This document shows positions 28,071 to 36,677 of a stretch of DNA of 64,000 nt, piece by piece. Location of the stretch: positions 186,001 to 250,000 of the forward strand of contig NZ_FRAA01000003.1 in NCBI RefSeq assembly GCF_900142205.1, read 5' to 3'. Position numbers and translations under genes: made by a program. The notes under the pieces were generated by a model, which was not told the DNA's origin, made no database searches, and worked only from the letters and a program-made list of their open reading frames with translations. Source of the DNA: Reichenbachiella agariperforans. GTDB lineage: Bacteria > Bacteroidota > Bacteroidia > Cytophagales > Cyclobacteriaceae. Position 1 is the stretch's first letter, and each line of letters starts with the position of its first letter.

Positions 28071-29330
28071 TTAGTTAAAATTGCCTCTCAGCGCATAATA
28101 GCTAGGATCGATGTGTGTCTCTTTAGCTGTCAAAATCTCAGAAACGAGCTTACCCGTGGCAGGTCCCATACTGAGCCCGAGCATATTATGACCGCAGGCC
28201 ATAAGCATATTTCTATACTTCGGGGCATGATCTATGATAGGTAAGCCATTGTTGGTCATCGGTCTCCAGCCATACCAGTGTTCCAATACATCATCTGTGT
28301 ATGGATCTCTCAAATAGATATTCGCTGCCTTTTTAAGTGCATTGAACCGAACCTTATTCAGCTCAGTATTGTATCCCGCAAACTCCATGGTACCTCCTAG
28401 GCGATAGCTCCCATTCCATGGTGTAGCAACCACCTTTTTCTCCTCCATGATACAGGGCATTTTGGGACTAAAACCAGGAGACTTCATTGTAATACTATAT
28501 CCTTTACCTGGGACAATGGGAATTTTCAAATCTAGATCATCAACTACTTTGGGAGACCACGCTCCTGTCGCTAGCACTATATTTTTAGCTTTGAAATCCC
28601 CACGGTTGGTATTAATTCCTGTTATCTGATAATTAGCACTTTCAAACCCCACTACTTCCGTTTCTTCAAAAAACTGAACTCCTTTTTGTTTGAGTGTTTT
28701 CTTGAGTCCTGCTACCATCAGATCAGGTTTAATGGATGCATCGAACCGATACCACCATCCTCCATGTACGTTTTCACTCAATGCTGGCTCTTTTTGATAT
28801 AATGCATCACCCACCATAGGATCTGCCATCAGCTGCATATCCAAGTCCGTCAATCGACGATTGATCGCAGCATGCTTATCAAATGCTTTTTCCGACTCAA
28901 AAGCAAACATAATCCCCTCATCAGACCAATTACAATCAATATTCTCCTCCTTAATGATATCCTTAAACAATGCCTTTGAACTTAGCATCAAGTTATTTCG
29001 CCCCTCCATGGCTTTTTGCACCTTATCAGCACGAGCATTGAGACCAAACCCCAACATCCATGAGATAAAATTGGCATCTAACTGAGGACGGATATAAAAT
29101 GGAGAATCACTCTGAAAAAGCCATTTCATGGCTTTCATCATCAGTTCCGGACTATTGAGAGGAAGCGCGTGGCTAGGACTGACTAAACCACAATTGGCAT
29201 GAGAACAGGCATCCTTGGGCGCACCCTTTTCTATGATTGCGACTTCTACTCCTTCCTTTTGTAAATAATATGCACAAGAGAGTCCTACAATCCCTCCTCC
29301 TATGATTATCGTATCTATGTTTTTCTTCAT
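28071..29330 (-). CDS. D-amino-acid dehydrogenase, DadA-like FAD oxidoreductase
   Basis: 419 residues. The N-terminal FAD Rossmann motif is IIGGGIVGLSCAYYLQKEG, and the DAO-type pattern continues with CGLVSPSHALPL, KNIVLATGAWSPKV and VPGKGYSITM. It ends with WYGWRPMTNNGLPIIDHAP and the CGHNMLGLSMGPATGKLV C-terminal FAD motif of DadA. The family oxidises D-alanine and other D-amino acids to 2-oxo acids and passes electrons to the respiratory chain. In this locus the likely substrate is D-Ala freed from stem peptides. First gene of a three-gene operon. Confidence 0.9.
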   Translation of the reverse strand: MKKNIDTIIIGGGIVGLSCAYYLQKEGVEVAIIEKGAPKDACSHANCGLVSPSHALPLNSPELMMKAMKWLFQSDSPFYIRPQLDANFISWMLGFGLNARADKVQKAMEGRNNLMLSSKALFKDIIKEENIDCNWSDEGIMFAFESEKAFDKHAAINRRLTDLDMQLMADPMVGDALYQKEPALSENVHGGWWYRFDASIKPDLMVAGLKKTLKQKGVQFFEETEVVGFESANYQITGINTNRGDFKAKNIVLATGAWSPKVVDDLDLKIPIVPGKGYSITMKSPGFSPKMPCIMEEKKVVATPWNGSYRLGGTMEFAGYNTELNKVRFNALKKAANIYLRDPYTDDVLEHWYGWRPMTNNGLPIIDHAPKYRNMLMACGHNMLGLSMGPATGKLVSEILTAKETHIDPSYYALRGNFN

Positions 29331-29813
29331 ATACTATTATCTATAACAATTTTAAGTGAGTCAATCTTTACAAAAAGGAGTCACACAATTTCCCCATCAC
29401 AACCCATATCAACTGAAAGACAATTAATTACACACGTCACATCACAGACACATATAAAGAACTCACCGAAGATACCTGTCAATCAGCGTCAAAAAAGAGC
29501 ATAAACCCGAGTGATGCAATAACACCATCAACGTTAATAGAAAAAGAAAAACAGCTAATAGGGTTTGGGCTTTTTGAGAACTGAATCTCAGTTATAGTTT
29601 AACCCTATTATCGGTTAAAATCTTATGCTTAATAAAACGCTGTTTACCTCATAGACCACCTTACATTTAACTCTCTAATTTTTCAATACATAATTCACTG
29701 ATTGCATAATTCAGGATCAATGAATACTTGTGGCATTCACAAAATCAAACATTCAAGTACATCATTAGTACATGAAAAAAATAAGCAACACTAGGATGGT
29801 ATGGATCAAAAAA
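29331..29813. other. Intergenic region with nested inverted repeat
   Basis: 483 bp with no credible gene, between the vanX-like gene and the dadA operon. It must carry the promoter of the dadA operon. The notable structure is an inverted repeat at 29556-29610 with a smaller hairpin inside. Only isolated TGCA sites are present, so the shared operator array is absent here. Confidence 0.6.
29556..29610 (-). promoter_or_regulatory. Nested inverted repeat in the dadA operon leader
   Basis: TAATAGGGTT (29556-29565) and AACCCTATTA (29601-29610) are perfect inverted copies. Between them AACTGA-ATC-TCAGTT (29579-29593) forms a second hairpin. The element is about 225 bp upstream of the dadA start codon. 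It may be an operator, a leader RNA or a weak terminator for the gene upstream; sequence alone does not decide. Confidence 0.4.
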
Positions 29814-30503
29814 TCAACGAACAGGAAAATCAAAATACTGATTAGGAAAAGGCTCTTGGTTTAATGTATAATGCCACCACTCCTTACGATAATGCCTAAA
29901 TCCATATTCCCGCATCGTAGCTTTCAGTAATTCTCTATTGGCTAATTGTGTTTTGGAAACCATCGCCTCATGATGAGACCGAACATCAAACATGTCAAAG
30001 GGGCTACCCATATCCAACGGTCGCTTCGTGTACAGATCGATCAAAGACAAGTCCACGCTGCTACCCCTAGAATGTCCAGATCTATGGGCTATATATCCCA
30101 ACTGAAACAACCGACTCTTTTGAACATGAGGATAAAACACAGATTTCATTCTACGATCACTAAGATCGGATGCCCACCTAGAAAAATGATTAACCGCACG
30201 CTGTGGTCGATAGCCGTCATATACGATTAGGCCATAACCACGCCCATTCAAATCCTGCTGCACCTGTGCAAGTGCCTCTCCTGCCTTCTGAGACAGAATC
30301 AATACTGGAGCCTCGTACCCATCGATGGTATCTCCTACGAAGTTATTGGTAGAATAATACCGCAAGTCAAGCATAATAGTAGAATCGAGTGTCTGTACAT
30401 ACACAAAGCCATTGGGTAATTGTGCAGATACCGACATAGACAAGCTTAAGATCAATGACATGACCATCACCCAAAACCCCTTTGCTATGTCTACCCTACA
30501 CAT
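29814..30503 (-). CDS. D-alanyl-D-alanine dipeptidase (VanX/DdpX family, M15D)
   Basis: 229 residues with a signal peptide (ending SVSAQ). The M15D zinc motifs are complete: the SGH144SRGSSVD151 box and E208-W-W-H211 near the C-terminus, with the YDGYRPQ Arg upstream. The enzyme cleaves free D-Ala-D-Ala. It should act in the periplasm on dipeptide released from pentapeptide stems and so feed the D-amino-acid dehydrogenase. The gene starts 10 bp after the M14 carboxypeptidase gene, in one operon with it and the AmpD-like amidase. There is no VanH/VanA homologue nearby, so resistance is unlikely. Confidence 0.92.
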   Translation of the reverse strand: MCRVDIAKGFWVMVMSLILSLSMSVSAQLPNGFVYVQTLDSTIMLDLRYYSTNNFVGDTIDGYEAPVLILSQKAGEALAQVQQDLNGRGYGLIVYDGYRPQRAVNHFSRWASDLSDRRMKSVFYPHVQKSRLFQLGYIAHRSGHSRGSSVDLSLIDLYTKRPLDMGSPFDMFDVRSHHEAMVSKTQLANRELLKATMREYGFRHYRKEWWHYTLNQEPFPNQYFDFPVR

Positions 30504-30513
30504 ACGCTAAAAA

Positions 30514-31974
30514 CTACCGAACAATCACACCATTTTTTATCTTGAGCTGATTTGATTTCACATCATACAAGAAACCATTAAGCACTACATAGCGAACATT
30601 TTCGTCCTCCATCAGCAGAAATGTAGCACCACTTCTCAGCTTCAAATCAGCTTTTAGTTTATCCATATCAGCGGTAGTTGTCAGGTTGATCGGCCACTCA
30701 CTGTACTTAGTCTCTGCAGAGATAGAATCTGTTTTGATCCACGCTTTACCTTCTCTCAGATAGCCTAGCAACTCATCCGTACTGATCGCTAAACTATCGC
30801 TCGACCCGTCTACCACTCCTGCCTCTCGATAGGTCAATCCTGTAGCGTCCAAAGTCTCAAAGCCATAATAGGTTGACAAATCTCCCACCTCGGAAATTTT
30901 TCCCACAAAATGATAATCATCATGTGCCTCATTATCGATTTGATAATGATGTATCCCAGCGTCCATCCGGTAAGGCTTTCCATTTCGGACGTAAGTCAAA
31001 TTTTCTATTTTTAGATCAAATAGTTTTCTGTCGTTTTGAGGTATTTCTTCATAACGGTCTATAGACACCTGAGCATAACTCTCGTCCGCTATACTGAAAA
31101 TAGCAGCAAGAATAGACATGTAATTGAGTTTGCGAATTTCCTGCTTGTCGGGATCATTGTACTGACCTCCTGACTCGATCAAAATAGCACTAGTCCCCCA
31201 TTTTTGAATATTGTCTCCAAAGGCGCGAGGTTCGAAATCATCCGAATAACGTCCTACTTGACCAGGTACATATTTTTGGATAATGTCATTCATCAATACG
31301 ATGACTTTCATGGCATTGGCTCGGACATCGTTGATGTCCTTATCATAATTGTAAGCAGGAGCTAAATAAGAAATCGTAGCTGGTTTAGCCGTGCGCTCAG
31401 CATTATAATAGCGACTTTGGTCGTGAAGGTTAAACCCAAACTCAGCATCCAAACTATCCCGAACCGCCTTGAGGATTTGTCCCTCTGATGTTTGCAAACG
31501 TAGCGCGTCTCTGTTGATATCAATATCAAGCGCATTGCGCCTTTGAAATACCTCAGCACCATCTGGGTTCAACATAGGCACAAAATGCAACCGCACCTGT
31601 TTCAGCAATTCTTTTTTCTCTTTTTTAAACGATTTTTTATCCGACAAAAAGTTAAGCATATCGAAAATCGCCATAGTAGCCGTAGATTCATCACCATGCA
31701 TCTGAGACCATAGCAAAATATCAGTATCTCCAGTACCTACAGAAATCATAGAGACACTACGTCCATCGATAGAATGCCCTAATACACTAACCTCGAATCC
31801 TTTGATCTCTTTATACTGTTCAATGAGCGGCTGTATGTCCGCATGTTTGAATCTTAGATGTGTCAGCGTCGGCTCACGATAGTCTTCATATCCCTCGTAT
31901 AACTTGTCAAAAGTCGGTTGACTCATCGCTAATGTCGGCAAGAAGAATAGGACTAAATAAAATCTCTTTATCAT
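30514..31974 (-). CDS. M14 family zinc carboxypeptidase, secreted
   Basis: 486 residues from the ATG at 31974 (a TTG four codons upstream is rejected), with a signal peptide ending LAMSQ. The M14 domain has the first zinc motif HGDE (about residue 90), the downstream INRDAL and NLHDQSRYY (third zinc His) and the ILIESGGQ segment containing the catalytic Glu region. The C-terminal 150 residues are a separate beta-rich domain. M14 enzymes in murein clusters include gamma-D-Glu-mDAP carboxypeptidases; position between an amidase and a VanX-type dipeptidase suggests stem-peptide trimming. Confidence 0.88.
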   Translation of the reverse strand: MIKRFYLVLFFLPTLAMSQPTFDKLYEGYEDYREPTLTHLRFKHADIQPLIEQYKEIKGFEVSVLGHSIDGRSVSMISVGTGDTDILLWSQMHGDESTATMAIFDMLNFLSDKKSFKKEKKELLKQVRLHFVPMLNPDGAEVFQRRNALDIDINRDALRLQTSEGQILKAVRDSLDAEFGFNLHDQSRYYNAERTAKPATISYLAPAYNYDKDINDVRANAMKVIVLMNDIIQKYVPGQVGRYSDDFEPRAFGDNIQKWGTSAILIESGGQYNDPDKQEIRKLNYMSILAAIFSIADESYAQVSIDRYEEIPQNDRKLFDLKIENLTYVRNGKPYRMDAGIHHYQIDNEAHDDYHFVGKISEVGDLSTYYGFETLDATGLTYREAGVVDGSSDSLAISTDELLGYLREGKAWIKTDSISAETKYSEWPINLTTTADMDKLKADLKLRSGATFLLMEDENVRYVVLNGFLYDVKSNQLKIKNGVIVR

Positions 31975-31986
31975 ATCTATAGACAA

Positions 31987-32667
31987 CTATTGTAGAGGTG
32001 TTTTCAACTTTGGCTCAGGCAATGGCAAGAATCCCAAATCATCCGTCTGCTCTCTAATTGCAGCCATAAAAGCTTTGCCTGGATCAGACTTCACGGTACG
32101 GTAACCAGCATCTTTTTCCAACCACAGATCATGCCCTTCGAACAATGTATACTCGTCATGGCCAATCAAATATTGAATATCATACTTCTCTTTGAGATAC
32201 GAAACGAGCCATACATTGGCTTTGACCTGAGAGGGAGTTAACGGTACTGCATCCGTACCTCCTACATTCTCAATTCCTATGGCGCAGTGATTGAGTCCTA
32301 TGACATGTCTTGCCATGTAGTTCTCTGGCATCAGGCGATATATAGTCCCATCTTGATTGACCAAAAAATGAGCAGATACGTTCAGTGCTCCTGCTCCTGC
32401 AATCTCTGGCCTCCAGTTGGGCAACTTAGAATTTTCGAAAGCTGCTATAGACTTCTCTAATGTAGGAATCACCGTATAGTGGACTACAATCATCTTAGGA
32501 TCGATCGTCGGCTTCTCCTGTACCAGACCATAGTGTTCGTCGAGATACTGCAGAGTCAAATCCACTCGCTCTTGATCAAAACTAACCGGTCTATCCACTA
32601 TCTTGTTTTCCTCACAGGAAGCAAAGACCATCAATACCAATACCCAAAGACAAATCTCATTTCTCAT
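31987..32667 (-). CDS. N-acetylmuramoyl-L-alanine amidase (Amidase_2, AmpD-like) lipoprotein
   Basis: 226 residues with a lipoprotein signal (MVFASC, Cys at 18). The Amidase_2 domain shows the first zinc His in VVHYT, the ARHVIGLNHCAIGIENVGG core, and the C-terminal GHDEY and KSDPGKAF segment that provides the other ligands. It cleaves the bond between MurNAc and L-Ala of muropeptides. The lipid anchor places it in the periplasm or at the outer membrane, unlike cytoplasmic E. coli AmpD. It heads an operon with M14 and VanX-type peptidases. A strong terminator lies only 41 bp upstream of the start codon. Confidence 0.92.
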   Translation of the reverse strand: MRNEICLWVLVLMVFASCEENKIVDRPVSFDQERVDLTLQYLDEHYGLVQEKPTIDPKMIVVHYTVIPTLEKSIAAFENSKLPNWRPEIAGAGALNVSAHFLVNQDGTIYRLMPENYMARHVIGLNHCAIGIENVGGTDAVPLTPSQVKANVWLVSYLKEKYDIQYLIGHDEYTLFEGHDLWLEKDAGYRTVKSDPGKAFMAAIREQTDDLGFLPLPEPKLKTPLQ

Positions 32668-32707
32668 TTAAACAAATATTAAATTGTATCGCAAGTACTA
32701 AAAAGAA

Positions 32708-32763
32708 TTTTGTCCTGACCTTTTAATCACCGAAACATCGCCAATTAAAAGGTCAGGACAAAA
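32708..32763 (-). terminator. Intrinsic terminator of the nagB-murK-murQ operon
   Basis: A perfect 20-bp stem, with arms at 32708-32727 and 32744-32763 (core TGTCCTGACCTTTTAAT) and a 16-nt loop, lies 35 bp past the murQ stop. A/T-rich arm ends provide a U-tract on the minus strand. Confidence 0.9.
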
Positions 32764-32797
32764 CCAAAATACTATAACGAACCTTAGCCTGAACACA

Positions 32798-33625
32798 TTA
32801 CTTACTTAATACCCCTTGCGTTACGCCCTTATAGTTGTCCACAGCATTTCTTACGGATTTATACTTATCCAATAGTTCTGCCGCAACATCGTGTTCTACG
32901 CCAGTTTCTTCGATAATCATACGAATAGCGCGCTTTACCAGTTTCTTATTGCTTAATTGCATATCCACCATTTTGTTGCCCTTTACTTTGCCCAGCTTGA
33001 TCATGACAGAAGTCGAAATCATATTGAGCACTAGTTTTTGAGCAGTCCCTGCTTTCATACGTGTACTTCCTGTAACAAACTCAGGACCAACAATCACCTC
33101 GACCGTATGGTCTGCGACAGCCACCAGTTTGGTATCAATATTGCAACAAATCCCTCCAGTGAATATCCCCATCTCTTTGGCTTTTTTCACACCACCTACT
33201 ACATAGGGAGTATTACCTGACGCAGCGATCCCAATCACTGAGTCTAACTCATTGATATCATACTTGGATAGTTCTTCCCACGCCAGATTCTCATCATCTT
33301 CAGCATTTTCAACAGCTACTCTAATCGCTTGATCTCCTCCAGCGATGATCCCGACAATCAATCCCTGAGAGACGCCATAGGTAGGTGGACATTCTGATGC
33401 ATCCAGAATACCTAGTCTACCGCTAGTACCCGCTCCTATATAGAATAACCTTCCTCCCTTTTTCATTCGTCTAACTATACCCTCGACCAATAGCTGGACT
33501 TGAGGTATTACTTTCTCTACAGCTTTGGATACTCCATGATCTTCTTTATTGATATTAGACAGTAATTCTAATACACTCATTTTATCAAGATCACTAAAGT
33601 TAGATGGTGATTCAGTTATCGTCAT
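32798..33625 (-). CDS. murQ: N-acetylmuramic acid 6-phosphate etherase
   Basis: 275 residues, a single SIS domain close to the family length (about 300). Typical strings are FYIGAGTSGRLGILDASECPPTYG, GIIAGGDQAIRVAVENAEDD, GIAASGNTPYVVGG and VTGSTRMKAGTAQKLVLNMIST. The enzyme removes D-lactate from MurNAc-6-P, giving GlcNAc-6-P. It is cytoplasmic. Last gene of the nagB-murK-murQ operon, 20 bp after murK. Confidence 0.97.
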   Translation of the reverse strand: MTITESPSNFSDLDKMSVLELLSNINKEDHGVSKAVEKVIPQVQLLVEGIVRRMKKGGRLFYIGAGTSGRLGILDASECPPTYGVSQGLIVGIIAGGDQAIRVAVENAEDDENLAWEELSKYDINELDSVIGIAASGNTPYVVGGVKKAKEMGIFTGGICCNIDTKLVAVADHTVEVIVGPEFVTGSTRMKAGTAQKLVLNMISTSVMIKLGKVKGNKMVDMQLSNKKLVKRAIRMIIEETGVEHDVAAELLDKYKSVRNAVDNYKGVTQGVLSK

Positions 33626-33645
33626 ATCTATTCTTTTAATGTGTA

Positions 33646-34500
33646 TTAATGTGTTTTTTGATTGGTTTTAATATACTCGATCAATTGATCTATAGGTTTC
33701 TCGTTCACTGCTCGCAAGTCAAACTCGTAGACCTCACATAGTTTTTTCAACATGGTTCTAAAATGATATGCAATGGATCCAACAAACCCTATTTGACAAT
33801 AGCCCAACTCACTATATTTGGATAAACAATTGTCAAAAAAAGCTCTAAACTGTGACTCTAAAACGTTTTGAAAGTAACGATGATCCCCAAAAGCTTTAGA
33901 TATAGGAGCCACGAAACTTGCCATATATCGATTAGGATATGGCTGTGAATAAACCTGTGTCAATACGGACGATTCCGTAATATTGAATTGTTCTCTTATG
34001 AAATTTTGAATTTCGGTAGGCATGACTCCTCTGAGGTAGTCAGCGATCAACTGACTACCTATCTGATTACCACTCCCTTCATCTCCTAGGATATAACCTA
34101 AACTAGGTACTCCTCTCTTTATCTCCCCATCTTCATAATAACAAGAATTGGAACCCGTACCTAGTATCGCTACTACACCATTATCATCCCCGAACAAAGA
34201 TTTAGCTGCAGCAATCAGGTCGCTATCCACCGTCAGTGTCGCTGATGGAAACAGTGATGACAACCATTCTCTGACACTCCCGCTGGACTCTGTTCCTCCA
34301 CAGCCTGCACCATAGAAATAGACCTCATCTACCTGCTCTCCATGGATAGGAGATAAATACCCAGCCTGATCCTCTTCTATTTGACCACTACGTTGCAAGA
34401 CAGGGTTGATCCCTGGACTGGAAAAAGACTTAACTGATCCGTCTGGATCTATCAATTTCCAACTGGTCTTGGTCGAACCACTTTCTGCCAACAAAATCAT
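33646..34500 (-). CDS. murK: N-acetylmuramic acid / N-acetylglucosamine kinase (BadF/BadG ATPase family)
   Basis: 284 residues from the ATG at 34500 (the frame's upstream TTG is rejected). The ASKHA ATPase fold shows the phosphate-1 loop LLAESGSTKTSW, the phosphate-2 segment VAILGTGSNSCYY and the GYILGDEGSGNQIG motif of GlcNAc/MurNAc kinases. No AnmK-type anhydro-sugar kinase is present. Placement between nagB and murQ makes phosphorylation of MurNAc (for MurQ) and perhaps GlcNAc the natural role; which sugar is preferred cannot be read. The symbol follows the MurNAc kinase MurK and is context-based. Confidence 0.85.
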   Translation of the reverse strand: MILLAESGSTKTSWKLIDPDGSVKSFSSPGINPVLQRSGQIEEDQAGYLSPIHGEQVDEVYFYGAGCGGTESSGSVREWLSSLFPSATLTVDSDLIAAAKSLFGDDNGVVAILGTGSNSCYYEDGEIKRGVPSLGYILGDEGSGNQIGSQLIADYLRGVMPTEIQNFIREQFNITESSVLTQVYSQPYPNRYMASFVAPISKAFGDHRYFQNVLESQFRAFFDNCLSKYSELGYCQIGFVGSIAYHFRTMLKKLCEVYEFDLRAVNEKPIDQLIEYIKTNQKTH

Positions 34501-34523
34501 TTGCTTATGACTATTCAACCTTT

Positions 34524-36431
34524 CTATTCGTTTTTAAAATCCCATTCTACGAAAGCCTCCATGGCTTCATACTGTGCCATCCCTAGTTTATCATATTGTC
34601 TAGCGGTATGTCTGTTTCTATCCTCAGCTCTTTGCCAAAACTCACGTGCGTCACTACCAGGAAATGCCACTCCATCTTTTTGAGATTGATGTCTAAAAAT
34701 AGCTTGCCTCTTTTTCATCAGCTCCTCAGGGCTAATCGGTACTGCCATCTCTATATCAGCAATATCCCATTCCTGCCACGCACCTCGGTACATCCATACT
34801 TTACAGTTGTCCGTCCAAGCTTCATTTTTGAGACGGCGCATAGCTTCAAAGATGGCTTCCAAACACACTCTATGTGTACCATGTGGATCAGACAAATCAC
34901 CTGCTAAGAACACCTGATGAGGCTGCTGCTCTTGGAGTAGATCCATCGTCAATTGAATATCTTCTTCGCCCAAAGGCTTCTTCTTCACCTCTCCCGTCTC
35001 ATAAAACGGTAGGTTCATAAAATGCAAATTCTTCTCATCGACACCACAATAACGACATGCCGCTTTGGCTTCATTTTTTCTAAGTTGCCCTTTGAGCTCC
35101 CTTAGTGCATCTGGTGCCTTATTACCACTTTGATCCGACTGCATATAGTCACGAACCTCGTCTCGGAGTGCTATCAGTTTTTCGTTTTTTACATCTATCA
35201 TCTGATTGTAATCACACATAAAATCCAGATAGTTGTAAGCATACTCGTCAAACACAGCGATATTACCAGACACTTGGTAAGCAACATGTACTTCGTGCCC
35301 TTGCTCTACCAACCGCAACAAAGTCCCTCCCATAGAAATCACATCATCATCTGGGTGTGGACTAAATATAAGTGTGCGCTTAGGAAAAGGCGTATTTCGT
35401 TCTGGTCTCTGGCTATCATCAGCATTAGGTTTGCCTCCTGGCCATCCAGTAATCGTATGCTGCAGTTGATTAAAAACTTCAATATTAATCTTATAGGCTG
35501 AATCCCGTTTGGTCAGCAACTCACTAAGGCCGTTTTCATTGTAGTCCTCATTGGTCAAGGTCAAAATCGGTTTCCCTAGTATCTCACACAACCATACAAC
35601 TGCTTTTCTAACCATTAGGGCATCCCATGTGATCGAATCCAATAACCAAGGCGTCTTCACCTGGGCTAGTTCTGATGCTGCCGGCATGTCAAAATAGTAA
35701 GTGACATTCATATGGTTTTGTAGAAAGGTCGCTGGTACTTGCGCTGACATGTGACCATTGATCGCACGCTCTACGATCTCCGCTTTACCTTCCCCCCAAG
35801 CCATGAGTACAACCTGTTTCGATTTTAGAATCGTACTGATCCCCATGGTAACGGCATTTTTGGGTACATTGTGTTTGCCGAAAAAGTCTTTGGTTGCATC
35901 TACACGAGTCTTGTTATCTAAGGTCACCAGTCTAGTAATAGACTCTAAAGTTGACCCAGGTTCGTTAAAACCAATATGCCCCGTACGTCCAATCCCTAAA
36001 ATCTGTAAATCTATTCCTCCTACTTCGTCTATTTTCTCCTCATACGCTTGACAATATTTATTCACTGACTCTACACTAGTCAAGGTTCCATCTGGGATAT
36101 GGATATTTTCTGGAAGTATGTCTACATGATCAAACAAGTACTCGTTCATAAACCGATGGTAACTCTGCTCACGATCAGGTGCCATTGGAAAATACTCATC
36201 AAGATTAAACGTAATGACATTCTGAAAACTCAATGCCTCTTCACGATGCATTCGTACCAGTTCATTATAAACCTCTATCGGAGATGATCCTGTAGCCAAC
36301 CCCAAAACAGCCATCTGACCTACCTCCTTCTTTGCTATAATCAACTGTGCGATTCTACTCGCTATCTTCTTTGAAGCCTCTAGGGAATGTTCAAAAATTT
36401 CTATTGGACTTTCTATACTCGTTTTTTCCAT
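34524..36431 (-). CDS. nagB: Glucosamine-6-phosphate deaminase fused to a PIG-L/LmbE deacetylase domain
   Basis: 635 residues from the ATG at 36431; the frame extends back to 36500 through the leader hairpins. Residues about 10-265 are NagB: LGLATGSSPIEVYNELV, TFNLDEYFPM, GIGRTGHIGFNEPGS and the SKQVVLMAWGEGKA helix. After a linker, residues about 360-560 are a PIG-L (LmbE-like) de-N-acetylase with HPDDDVISMGG and DPHGTH zinc motifs. NagB turns glucosamine-6-P into fructose-6-P and ammonia. The second domain may remove an acetyl group, perhaps from GlcNAc-6-P; no NagA gene is in the window. Such long NagB proteins are known in Bacteroidota. Confidence 0.93.
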   Translation of the reverse strand: MEKTSIESPIEIFEHSLEASKKIASRIAQLIIAKKEVGQMAVLGLATGSSPIEVYNELVRMHREEALSFQNVITFNLDEYFPMAPDREQSYHRFMNEYLFDHVDILPENIHIPDGTLTSVESVNKYCQAYEEKIDEVGGIDLQILGIGRTGHIGFNEPGSTLESITRLVTLDNKTRVDATKDFFGKHNVPKNAVTMGISTILKSKQVVLMAWGEGKAEIVERAINGHMSAQVPATFLQNHMNVTYYFDMPAASELAQVKTPWLLDSITWDALMVRKAVVWLCEILGKPILTLTNEDYNENGLSELLTKRDSAYKINIEVFNQLQHTITGWPGGKPNADDSQRPERNTPFPKRTLIFSPHPDDDVISMGGTLLRLVEQGHEVHVAYQVSGNIAVFDEYAYNYLDFMCDYNQMIDVKNEKLIALRDEVRDYMQSDQSGNKAPDALRELKGQLRKNEAKAACRYCGVDEKNLHFMNLPFYETGEVKKKPLGEEDIQLTMDLLQEQQPHQVFLAGDLSDPHGTHRVCLEAIFEAMRRLKNEAWTDNCKVWMYRGAWQEWDIADIEMAVPISPEELMKKRQAIFRHQSQKDGVAFPGSDAREFWQRAEDRNRHTARQYDKLGMAQYEAMEAFVEWDFKNE

Positions 36432-36436
36432 TTTTG

Positions 36437-36545
36437 GATCTAAAATTAGATCAGAGGAGCTTAGACTATGATCCACTCCTCTGATGACTAACAATTTCAA
36501 ACTCTAATACTAACCTGTGGTCATAGTGCGAATAAAAAACCACAG
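36437..36545 (-). promoter_or_regulatory. Structured leader of the nagB operon
   Basis: Between the operator cluster and the nagB ATG lie three hairpins: CTGTGGT/ACCACAG (36515-36545), a perfect 10-bp stem ATCAGAGGAG/CTCCTCTGAT (36450-36459 and 36476-36485), and GATCTA/TAGATC (36437-36452). The last two share 36450-36452, so they compete at that edge. The last one ends 6 bp before the start codon. This suggests a leader RNA that affects translation or elongation; no known riboswitch was recognised. Confidence 0.45.
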
Positions 36546-36567
36546 TTCTAAAACAATTACTAACTAA

Positions 36568-36666
36568 TGCAAATTTACACAATTAACGCAAAATAAAATC
36601 ACTATTTGCATTTTTATTGCACGTTTAAAACCAAAAACATGCAACAAATCAAAAACAAAGCATGCA
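36568..36666 (-). promoter_or_regulatory. nagB promoter region with TGCA half-site cluster (putative DeoR operator)
   Basis: TGCA occurs at 36568, 36607, 36618, 36640 and 36663, with CGCA at 36587; steps are 19, 20, 11, 22 and 23 bp, close to multiples of 11. On the minus strand TAAATTTG (36570-36577) matches the Bacteroidota -7 consensus TAnnTTTG exactly and overlaps the first half-site, as expected for a repressor site. The cluster ends next to the stop of the GHL10 gene. Confidence 0.65.
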
Positions 36667-36677
36667 AATCGTTAGAA

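Noticed and set aside
29814-30503. VanX-type gene as vancomycin resistance
   Set aside because: No vanH, vanA or vanRS neighbours; its operon partners are an amidase and a carboxypeptidase, which fits murein breakdown.
32668-32707. A dedicated promoter between the murQ terminator and the amidase gene
   Set aside because: Only about 40 bp are available and the best TTTG-like box lies too near the start codon; the promoter may lie inside the terminator or expression may be by read-through.
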